From Legionella longbeachae (GTDB taxonomy: Bacteria; Pseudomonadota; Gammaproteobacteria; Legionellales; Legionellaceae), in the NCBI GenBank assembly GCA_016191305.1, contig JACPOX010000144.1, positions 1,146 to 8,172 of the forward strand: a stretch of DNA of 7,027 nt, given 5' to 3'. Positions 1-5,179 of the stretch are shown piece after piece; within the stretch, counting starts at the first letter, position 1, and each line of letters opens with the position of its first letter. Below the pieces are notes generated by a model. It saw only the letters and a list, made by a program, of their open reading frames with translations. It did no database searches and was not told where the DNA came from. Both the position numbers and the translations under genes were made by a program.

Positions 1-861
1 ATCGTTGAAGGCTTAGCCCAACGAATTATCAACGGTGAAGTTCCTGAAGGTCTAAAAAACAAACGTTTACTTTCACTAGACATGGGTGCTCTCATTGCTG
101 GAGCTAAATTTCGGGGTGAATTTGAGGAGCGTCTTAAAGCGGTACTTAATGATTTAGCAAAACAAGAAGGCCAAATTATTTTATTTATTGATGAACTCCA
201 TACCATGGTTGGTGCTGGTAAAGCAGAAGGTGCTATGGATGCAGGCAATATGCTTAAACCTGCTTTAGCACGTGGGGAGTTACACTGTATTGGTGCAACA
301 ACACTTGATGAATATCGACAATATATTGAAAAAGATGCAGCTCTAGAACGACGCTTCCAAAAAGTTTTAGTTGATGAACCTAATGTTGAAGACACCATCG
401 CTATTCTTCGTGGTTTAAAAGAGCGCTATGAAGTACATCATGGTGTTGAAATAACTGATCCAGCCATAGTTGCCGCGGCTACTTTATCACACAGATATAT
501 TTCTGACAGACAATTACCCGATAAAGCAATCGATTTAATTGACGAGGCAGGAAGCCTTATCCGTATGGAAATTGATTCAAAGCCTGAAAGCATGGACAAA
601 TTAGAGCGTCGCTTGATTCAATTAAAAATTGAACGCGAAGCACTCAAAAAAGAGCATGATGAAGCATCTAAAAAAAGGCTTGGAGATTTACAAAACAGTA
701 TAAATGAACTGGAACACAACTATTCTGATTTGGAAGAAATCTGGAAAGCTGAAAAAGCAACAATGCAAGGGGCCACTCAGATTAAAGAAGCTCTTGAACA
801 AGCAAAGCTCGAAATGGAAACAGCGCGTCGCGCAGGAGATCTGAGTCGTATGTCCGAATGA
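1..861 (+). CDS. clpB: ClpB N-terminal piece: NBD1 plus most of the M-domain (5' end outside window)
   Basis: This is what would be made if ribosomes obey the TGA at 859-861. It carries the rest of nucleotide-binding domain 1 and the M-domain coiled coil, the rod that docks DnaK, up to the residues MSE. It lacks the last M-domain turns and all of NBD2. The true start lies upstream of the window; the Met codon at 82 sits inside the conserved [10 protein letters not shown] segment and is not a start. Such a piece would keep the first ATPase and DnaK docking surface but could not disaggregate alone, because the second ATPase ring is missing. Confidence 0.7.
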   Translation: MVEGLAQRIINGEVPEGLKNKRLLSLDMGALIAGAKFRGEFEERLKAVLNDLAKQEGQIILFIDELHTMVGAGKAEGAMDAGNMLKPALARGELHCIGATTLDEYRQYIEKDAALERRFQKVLVDEPNVEDTIAILRGLKERYEVHHGVEITDPAIVAAATLSHRYISDRQLPDKAIDLIDEAGSLIRMEIDSKPESMDKLERRLIQLKIEREALKKEHDEASKKRLGDLQNSINELEHNYSDLEEIWKAEKATMQGATQIKEALEQAKLEMETARRAGDLSRMSE

Positions 862-903
862 CAATAGGGACGCATCCCAGAACTTGAAAAAAGGTTAACA
901 CAA

Positions 904-1935
904 GTGGTTTCTAATGAGCCACATGAAGGCAAATTGGTGCGTAATAAAGTTACTGAAGATGAGGTTGCTGAAGTTGTTTCCAAATGGACAGGTATCCCCG
1001 TAGCCAAAATGATGGAAGGTGAGAAAGAAAAATTACTCCAAATGGAGGAAGTACTTCATAATCGCTTGATTGGTCAAAATGAGGCAATCGACGCCGTAGC
1101 AAATGCCATTCGACGCTCGCGTGCTGGTTTATCAGATCCCAATCGACCTGTAGGATCATTTTTGTTTCTTGGTCCGACTGGCGTAGGTAAAACAGAACTG
1201 TGCAAGGCTTTAGCTACCTTTCTTTTTGATACAGAAGAAGCAATGGTACGCATTGACATGTCTGAATTTATGGAAAAACATTCTGTTGCTCGTCTGATAG
1301 GGGCGCCCCCGGGGTATGTAGGGTATGAAGAAGGAGGCTATTTAACTGAAAGCGTTCGACGCAAGCCTTATTCCGTAATTTTACTTGATGAAGTAGAAAA
1401 AGCGCATGTTGATGTATTCAATATCCTCTTGCAAGTTATGGATGATGGTCGTCTGACTGATGGCCAAGGACGTACAGTTGATTTTCGCAATACTATTATT
1501 GTGATGACCTCTAATCTCGGATCTAATCTTATTCAAGAGATGAGTAGTAAATTCGAATATGAACAAATAAAGGATGCCGTAATGGAAATGGTAAGACAAC
1601 ACTTCCGTCCTGAATTTATTAACCGCATTGATGATACGGTAGTCTTTCATTCCCTGGCTAAAGATCAAATCGCTAAAATTGCTGCCATACAAATCAGTTA
1701 CTTACATAAGCGATTGAAACAACAAGACATTCATCTTAATGTGGCTAAAGAAGCTTTAGCCCATTTAGCTGAGGCTGGTTTTGACCCCGTATATGGTGCA
1801 AGACCTTTAAAACGCACCATCCAGCAACAATTAGAGAACCCACTTGCTCAAGCTATATTGACAGGGAAATTCAAGTCAGGAGAAACAATTAACGTCACTT
1901 ACAAAGATGGAGAGATGAAGTTTACGAGTGATTGA
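904..1935 (+). CDS. clpB: ClpB C-terminal piece: NBD2 and C-terminal domain, possible restart at GTG 904
   Basis: The open frame after the TAG encodes the end of the M-domain linker, the complete second AAA+ domain (Walker A2 GPTGVGKT, pore Tyr, Walker B2 LLDEVEKAH, sensor segment [17 protein letters not shown]) and the small C-terminal domain ([14 protein letters not shown]). All expected NBD2 motifs are intact. A GTG at 904-906 lies 36 bases after the TAG and has AAGG at 891-894 about 9 bases upstream, so re-initiation is conceivable. The GTG is an ordinary Val codon in the uninterrupted gene, so no start function is shown by the sequence. About 343 residues would result. Confidence 0.55.
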   Translation: MVSNEPHEGKLVRNKVTEDEVAEVVSKWTGIPVAKMMEGEKEKLLQMEEVLHNRLIGQNEAIDAVANAIRRSRAGLSDPNRPVGSFLFLGPTGVGKTELCKALATFLFDTEEAMVRIDMSEFMEKHSVARLIGAPPGYVGYEEGGYLTESVRRKPYSVILLDEVEKAHVDVFNILLQVMDDGRLTDGQGRTVDFRNTIIVMTSNLGSNLIQEMSSKFEYEQIKDAVMEMVRQHFRPEFINRIDDTVVFHSLAKDQIAKIAAIQISYLHKRLKQQDIHLNVAKEALAHLAEAGFDPVYGARPLKRTIQQQLENPLAQAILTGKFKSGETINVTYKDGEMKFTSD

Positions 1936-1941
1936 GTTGTT

Positions 1942-2059
1942 GCCAGGGGAAGCTGAAGTCCCCTTGCTTCACTGCCATTAAGTTAAGCATTTTGTAGGTT
2001 GGGGGCCAACCTACATTTTAAAGCCACCTTTCCTTAACTTAATGGCAGGAGACCCTGGC
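1942..2059. repeat. Nested palindromic intergenic repeat, copy A
   Basis: Three inverted repeats are nested around one centre. The outer pair is GCCAGGG (1942-1948) with CCCTGGC (2053-2059). The middle pair is a perfect 15-bp TGCCATTAAGTTAAG (1973-1987) with CTTAACTTAATGGCA (2033-2047). The inner pair is TGTAGGTTGG (1993-2002) with CCAACCTACA (2006-2015) around a GGG loop. The piece could fold as a long cruciform or RNA hairpin. Its left and right halves recur at 3378-3413 and 3641-3656, so it is a dispersed repeat and not a terminator unique to clpB. No coding sequence is seen in it. Confidence 0.8.
1945..1964 (+). terminator. Possible hairpin after clpB
   Basis: AGGGGA at 1945-1950 is complementary to TCCCCT at 1959-1964, giving a 6-bp stem with an 8-base loop, ten bases after the clpB stop. 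What follows (TGCTTC) is not a proper T-tract, so an intrinsic terminator is only a weak inference. It may instead be part of the larger palindromic repeat that begins here. Confidence 0.35.
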
Positions 2060-2084
2060 TTTAATCGCTTCACCCATCTTAGTC

Positions 2085-2090
2085 TATACT
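2085..2090 (+). promoter_or_regulatory. Possible -10 element for the 401-residue gene
   Basis: TATACT at 2085-2090 resembles a sigma-70 -10 box and would start a transcript about 55-60 bases before the ATG at 2154. The region 17-18 bases further upstream (TTAATC, 2061-2066) is only a poor -35 match. The call rests on the -10 and its position after the repeat. Confidence 0.25.
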
Positions 2091-2153
2091 AAATAGAGCA
2101 AATCCCGTAAGTAAAACAGCACAACTTCTTTTTAATAAAATGAGCAATGTCGC

Positions 2154-3359
2154 ATGTTACTTAAAATAGAAACTAATCGTTCAATTGATAAATTTAAGGG
2201 TGAATGCGCCATTATTGGGTGCAGCTGTGAATTAAGTATACTTAATATGATTACGGATAAGAAAGGAGAGTCTCATCATCAAGATCATAAAAATAGTGAG
2301 GATTTTTACTCTATTGATTTTATGAATAAAAAGGCTGATTACATAATCGATGTTAAGTCTAATGAATTTTCTAAGAATATGGCAAATCAATTTAATTTTA
2401 TTTGGTTAGAGTGCTTACCTCCAGAATGTTACTTCTCTGAAAATGCATCTTATGATCTTAACTCAGGCATTCATAATGCGTTAAAAGAAAATGGCGTTCT
2501 TTTGATTCAAGGCCGTATCCCTGAGCCATCTGATCCATCGATTAATTCAGAGAATTGTCAAATTTATACAAATAGCTACAAACTATCAACCGACTATGAG
2601 GCTCCTTTAAAAAAAGGGTGTCTTGCCATAACAATAAATCAAGATGAAAACATAAAGTATAAATTTCTGACTCCGGATAATACTGAAATAATTGGCCAAA
2701 TCAATAAAAATGAATTTACTCCTCTCCTTAAAAAACTGATGGGAAGAGAGTCTTATCAAAACTTCAAAAACAACCAAAAATTACCCACATTCTATGAGTC
2801 TACAGAAATAAATGTGACTAATCCTCTTCCAATAGAAATTAAGCGGATGATATTAAAAAAAGAAAATATTCCAGTTCACTCAAGCTGTATTATTATAAAA
2901 GGAGATAAAAATATTGATCCTAACTTGATCATCAAAAGCCTTAACAAAAATGCTCAAAAAGCAATCTTAAATGAAGGAATTGATATAAATATATTAACCT
3001 TGGACGTTAAATATGACAAAGAACTTAGTTTTAAATATGTGCATAACAGATCTCTTGAACTGATTGACAATCAAATCAAACGTCTAGACAAAGAATCCCT
3101 GCAATTAGGAAACAGTTTTTTTGATCAAAAACAAAAGTTGATAAAAGCAAAGAAGATAACTGCTCTTGGTGAACTTAAAAAAGAAATTGAAAAATCCAAT
3201 CAGGTAAGTTCAATAATCAATTCAATTAACAATACTTATCCCGAATTATTATCTGGCACATTAAGCCACAAAACAAAGGATTGCATCAGCTCAATCATGG
3301 AGATGGAACAGTTGTGCAATGATAAGTTTAGTTCTCATATTGAAAAAATTTTCAATTGA
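2154..3359 (+). CDS. Unrecognised 401-residue protein, degenerate methyltransferase-like N-terminus and helical C-terminus
   Basis: No family is recognised with certainty. Residues ~17-120 have the order of a class I SAM-methyltransferase Rossmann fold: strand ECAIIGC (17-23) in place of the usual D-x-G-x-G loop, SIDF (53-56) with an acidic residue where SAM ribose is normally bound, ADYIIDV (61-67), FNFIWLECLP (80-89) and GVLLIQG (114-120). The Gly-rich loop is poor, so catalytic activity is doubtful. Residues ~295-350 are charged and helical, probably coiled coil. There is no signal peptide or membrane segment. The protein is rich in Asn, Lys and Ile and the gene is visibly more AT-rich than clpB. 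The ATG at 2154 is the only good start, because an in-frame TAA lies at 2136-2138; the GAG at 2142-2144 is a weak Shine-Dalgarno match. It ends ...HIEKIFN with Ile at -3, compatible with, but not proof of, a Dot/Icm-type secretion tail. It is bracketed by two copies of the same repeat family, suggesting acquired DNA. Confidence 0.8.
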   Translation: MLLKIETNRSIDKFKGECAIIGCSCELSILNMITDKKGESHHQDHKNSEDFYSIDFMNKKADYIIDVKSNEFSKNMANQFNFIWLECLPPECYFSENASYDLNSGIHNALKENGVLLIQGRIPEPSDPSINSENCQIYTNSYKLSTDYEAPLKKGCLAITINQDENIKYKFLTPDNTEIIGQINKNEFTPLLKKLMGRESYQNFKNNQKLPTFYESTEINVTNPLPIEIKRMILKKENIPVHSSCIIIKGDKNIDPNLIIKSLNKNAQKAILNEGIDINILTLDVKYDKELSFKYVHNRSLELIDNQIKRLDKESLQLGNSFFDQKQKLIKAKKITALGELKKEIEKSNQVSSIINSINNTYPELLSGTLSHKTKDCISSIMEMEQLCNDKFSSHIEKIFN

Positions 3360-3512
3360 ATCCATCCCCCCAGACATTGCCATTAAGTTGATGAGTTCTG
3401 GAGCTTGTAGGTTATGCCCTGCCTCAACAAGGGCTATATGTTAAGCTGCTACTCATGTGTGGGCCATGGATTTTTTGTTTTATTTTATTTTTAAACCCAA
3501 TGCTTCTATGCT

Positions 3513-3597
3513 TGTCATGCCCCCGTAAGCAGGGATCCATTTCTATAGTGGCATTATGCCAAATTAGGGATAGATTCCCGCCTGCGCGGGAACGACA
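3513..3597. mobile_element. 85-bp MITE-like / REP-like palindromic unit
   Basis: The unit is bounded by TGTC...GACA. Its ends are imperfect inverted repeats: 3513-3538 against the complement of 3572-3597 match at about 18 of 26 positions, most mismatches being transitions. Each end is itself a hairpin; the right one is perfect, TTCCCGC (3575-3581), loop CTGC, GCGGGAA (3586-3592). The centre holds the palindrome TGGCATTATGCCA (3549-3561). It has no coding capacity, so any mobility would need a transposase elsewhere. The type (GTCAT-CCCGC...GCGGGAA-GACA) resembles repeats common between genes of many proteobacteria. Confidence 0.65.
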
Positions 3598-3614
3598 GAG
3601 CCTAAAATTTGGTT

Positions 3615-3628
3615 TAGCCTGACGGCTA
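3615..3628. repeat. Small hairpin near the end of the 419-residue gene
   Basis: TAGCC (3615-3619) pairs with GGCTA (3624-3628) around a TGAC tetraloop, about 42 bases beyond the stop of the minus-strand gene. Read on the minus strand it is not followed by a clean T-run, so a terminator role is doubtful. Confidence 0.25.
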
Positions 3629-3669
3629 TGGGCCAGGGACCCAACCTACATTTAAAAAACGAATCAAAT

Positions 3670-4929
3670 TCAGTAATTAGTTAATACTAAAGGGGTCTCT
3701 ACAGTTTTCTCAGCAAGTTGCAGGGTCAATTCTTTCTCTGCTGAGGCAATTGCTGTATGCATCTTTTCTTTGCTACCAAAAAAATCGAAATCCAAAACAG
3801 CGCCAGATTCATTTTCAATAAATTGTTTGAGAAATTTAATCCCATTCAACTTATCTTCTACTGTTAGTTCATTCAAAGATCCTTCCACACCTAGAGCTTG
3901 TTGCAAAGAAAATAATAAATCTCGATCTAAAACTTGTGACTGGAGTAGTAAGAGTACATATCCCCCAAAAAGCATATAACTGCATGTATCATCATAACAT
4001 TTTTTCATTTTTGTAAAAAAACTTTGATGGTCAGTAGTTTCTAAATTATCTTGAATTAATGGAGTATAAAATGTACCGAATATTATATTTCTTGATGTTT
4101 CCGATTCAACAGATTTAGTAATACTCGTATTAATAGAATTTTCTTCTAATTCACTAAAAGTAGGAAATGTTTTATATTCTTTCTCAACTGCCTTACACCA
4201 CTTCTGAAGATCTTTTTCAATCTGTTGTTGCTCTTTTTCAATTTCCCTGGTCAGAGATTGAAGAAACGCAATGGCTTTAAAGCGATGCAATACTGGAGAT
4301 CCTCTCTTTTTATGCTCACCAATGATATCTTCCAAATATTTTTTAAAATGTTTATCTTTTGCAAAATGCGGATATTTCATATATCTTGGAGTTTTTTCTT
4401 CCACCTCCATAAACATATTGTCACGAAAAACCTCTAATCCGCTAATAATGGTTACCACATCAAGAACCTTCAAATCTTCTTCTTTAAATTTCTTCTTCAC
4501 TACATCTTTATCTTTGAACTTTAATGCCTCTCTTATTGCTTGAAATAATTTACAGTCTGCTACATCACATTTAGCTACAATGGTCCAAGAGGCATATCTA
4601 TTGTATTCTTCATATTCTTTAATAAGTCTAAAATAACGATGAATTAATGCACCCAATAAAAATAAAGTTCCTTGTTCTATTTTTCCTTCATCTTCTTTTG
4701 GAATTTGACGCAATTCATTAATAAGTAGATTAAATACTTCACGCTGAGTTTCTCTATCTGTCTTACATTTAATTACAGGATTTGTTCTCGCTATCAATAC
4801 TTCGAGAGAGGATACATTGTTAACTGAATTATCAATTACTTTATACCTTCCTATTAGAGTGGAATATTTTGTGTTTAGATTAAGCGTATTGACTCTAAAT
4901 TTTATAAATGCTGGCGGGATAAAAGTCAT
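3670..4929 (-). CDS. Unrecognised 419-residue Lys/Glu-rich protein, candidate secreted effector
   Basis: No domain is recognised. Residues 1-50 look like mixed strand structure. Residues 57-135 are helical with a conserved-looking core (ETQREVFNLLINEL, then GALIHRYFRLIKEYEEYN). Residues 222-253 form a strongly charged, probably coiled-coil helix, and 317-330 form one hydrophobic stretch (YMLFGGYVLLLLQ) that could be a buried helix or a single membrane anchor. The last ~30 residues contain a Glu-rich run (SAEKELTLQLAEKTVE) followed by Leu at -4, reminiscent of E-block Dot/Icm secretion tails; this is inference. There is no N-terminal signal peptide. The ATG at 4929 is preceded by TAAGGAGGT at 4941-4933, a nine-base match to the 16S rRNA tail, with CGT between it and the ATG, so this start is well supported. 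The upstream 50-codon ORF is in the same frame and ends inside this ribosome site, so the pair may be coupled, or may be one gene split by the TAA. The gene is AT-rich compared with clpB and mpl. Confidence 0.82.
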   Translation of the reverse strand: MTFIPPAFIKFRVNTLNLNTKYSTLIGRYKVIDNSVNNVSSLEVLIARTNPVIKCKTDRETQREVFNLLINELRQIPKEDEGKIEQGTLFLLGALIHRYFRLIKEYEEYNRYASWTIVAKCDVADCKLFQAIREALKFKDKDVVKKKFKEEDLKVLDVVTIISGLEVFRDNMFMEVEEKTPRYMKYPHFAKDKHFKKYLEDIIGEHKKRGSPVLHRFKAIAFLQSLTREIEKEQQQIEKDLQKWCKAVEKEYKTFPTFSELEENSINTSITKSVESETSRNIIFGTFYTPLIQDNLETTDHQSFFTKMKKCYDDTCSYMLFGGYVLLLLQSQVLDRDLLFSLQQALGVEGSLNELTVEDKLNGIKFLKQFIENESGAVLDFDFFGSKEKMHTAIASAEKELTLQLAEKTVETPLVLTNY

Positions 4930-4932
4930 ACG

Positions 4933-4941
4933 ACCTCCTTA
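4933..4941 (-). promoter_or_regulatory. Full-length Shine-Dalgarno site TAAGGAGGT overlapping the sORF stop
   Basis: Read on the minus strand, TAAGGAGGT is complementary over nine bases to the canonical 3' end of 16S rRNA (ACCTCCTTA). Its first three bases are the stop codon of the upstream 50-codon ORF. It is followed by CGT and then the ATG of the 419-residue gene; four bases separate GGAGG from the ATG, slightly short of the usual 5-9. It decides the start of the downstream gene and suggests that ribosomes finishing the sORF are positioned to initiate on it. Confidence 0.85.
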
Positions 4942-5091
4942 ATACATACTCATTCCCAAAGTACTCATGATTTCTTTATAAAGTCCGGGTAAAGACACAT
5001 CATGAATAAACGATAATTTTGTGCATCGTGAATATTCTTGAATTTTTTCTCCTAATCGATTATTTAGATTCACTCTACTAAATATAAGCAT
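4939..5091 (-). CDS. Small ORF of 50 codons upstream of the 419-residue gene
   Basis: The frame runs from ATG 5091-5089 (MLIFSRVN...) to TAA 4941-4939 (...STLGMSMY), with an in-frame TAA just upstream of the ATG (two codons between), so it cannot begin earlier. The product is unrecognised; it is mildly basic with no clear signal or membrane segment. Support for translation is indirect: a good promoter immediately upstream, and a stop codon forming part of the next gene's Shine-Dalgarno site. No Shine-Dalgarno precedes its own ATG, and with the predicted transcript start the leader would be only a base or two. It could be a coupling leader peptide, a small partner or chaperone of the downstream protein, the broken N-terminus of a larger protein (same frame), or simply untranslated leader. 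Confidence 0.5.
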   Translation of the reverse strand: MLIFSRVNLNNRLGEKIQEYSRCTKLSFIHDVSLPGLYKEIMSTLGMSMY

Positions 5092-5099
5092 CTTTATTT

Positions 5100-5128
5100 T
5101 TTATAACAATCTATAAAAAATATTGCAA
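5100..5128 (-). promoter_or_regulatory. Sigma-70-type promoter for the sORF and 419-residue gene
   Basis: On the minus strand, TTGCAA (5128-5123) and TATAAA (5105-5100) are separated by exactly 17 bases, and the -10 is extended by TG (5108-5107) one base before it. The match is 4/6 at -35 and 5/6 at -10. The expected transcript start is near 5093-5092, almost at the sORF's ATG (5091). The surrounding 77 bases between mpl and the sORF are extremely AT-rich, so chance matches are easier than usual. Confidence 0.6.
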
Positions 5129-5152
5129 CTATTAATTTAACTAATTGAATAT

Positions 5153-5179
5153 AAAAAAGATACGTTAGCTATTTAGCAT
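5153..5179 (-). terminator. Weak candidate terminator after mpl
   Basis: Minus-strand reading crosses GCTAAATAGC at the mpl stop (a 4-bp GCTA/TAGC stem with a very short loop), then about ten bases, then a run of six T (5158-5153). The T-run is convincing but the stem is poor, so this is only a possibility. Confidence 0.2.

Larger units (their letters stand above)
1..1935 (+). pseudogene. clpB: clpB, ATP-dependent disaggregase ClpB, 5'-partial and interrupted by two in-frame stop codons
   Basis: ClpB is a cytosolic hexameric AAA+ disaggregase that threads aggregated proteins through its pore together with DnaK/DnaJ/GrpE. The window starts about three residues after the first Walker A lysine (E. 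coli residue ~215 of 857). One frame then aligns without gaps to the usual C-terminus. Visible are pore loop 1 GAKFRG (Phe where E. coli has Tyr251), Walker B1 FIDE (193-195 is the Glu), arginine fingers ERR, the M-domain coiled coil (about 560-890), Walker A2 GPTGVGKT (1171-1194), pore loop GYVGYEEGG with Tyr at 1315-1317, Walker B2 LLDE (Glu 1390-1392) and the ending VYGARPLKR. The frame is broken by TGA 859-861 and TAG 865-867; the family reads MSELQYG here, so these replace Leu and Tyr (E. coli Leu501, Tyr503). No frameshift is seen and the frame is kept between and after the stops. It may be a recent pseudogene, two split polypeptides or a sequence error. Family identity is near certain. 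Confidence 0.93.
3378..3656. repeat. Second, interrupted copy (B) of the palindromic repeat, filling the convergent intergenic region
   Basis: The left part has TGCCATTAAGTT (3378-3389, identical to 1973-1984) and TGTAGGTT (3406-3413). The right part, CCAACCTACATTTAAA (3641-3656), matches 2006-2022 except for one T. In copy A these halves are only a few bases apart; here about 230 bases separate them, including the MITE-like unit at 3513-3597. An internal imperfect hairpin GCCCT...AGGGC lies at 3416-3433. The 310 bases between the two convergent genes (3360-3669) show no plausible gene. Confidence 0.6.

Noticed and set aside
82..84. ATG as a start for a 259-residue protein
   Set aside because: The conserved ClpB frame is open and aligned from position 1, and this Met is inside the conserved [10 protein letters not shown] segment.
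859..867. Stop codon reassignment or selenocysteine/pyrrolysine decoding
   Set aside because: Both TGA and TAG occur where the family has Leu and Tyr, other genes in the window use TGA and TAG as ordinary stops, and no recoding element is apparent.
777..1692. Minus-strand ORFs opposite clpB
   Set aside because: They lie opposite conserved ClpB coding sequence, look like no known protein and have no start signals.
2140..2169. Nine-codon ORF (ATG 2140) overlapping the 401-residue gene start
   Set aside because: It is too short to support, has no ribosome site, and can arise by chance in AT-rich leader DNA.
3360..3669. CRISPR array or structured RNA gene in the repeat-rich gap
   Set aside because: The repeats are inverted and dispersed, not regularly spaced direct repeats, and no tRNA or known ncRNA signature is visible.
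3770..4543. Plus-strand ORFs opposite the 419-residue gene
   Set aside because: They overlap each other, have low-complexity composition, and lie opposite a longer frame with a strong ribosome site.
5128..5150. PmrA-type box (TTAATA direct repeat) upstream of the sORF promoter
   Set aside because: Only one half-site resembles the Legionella PmrA consensus; the partner half is a poor match in very AT-rich sequence.
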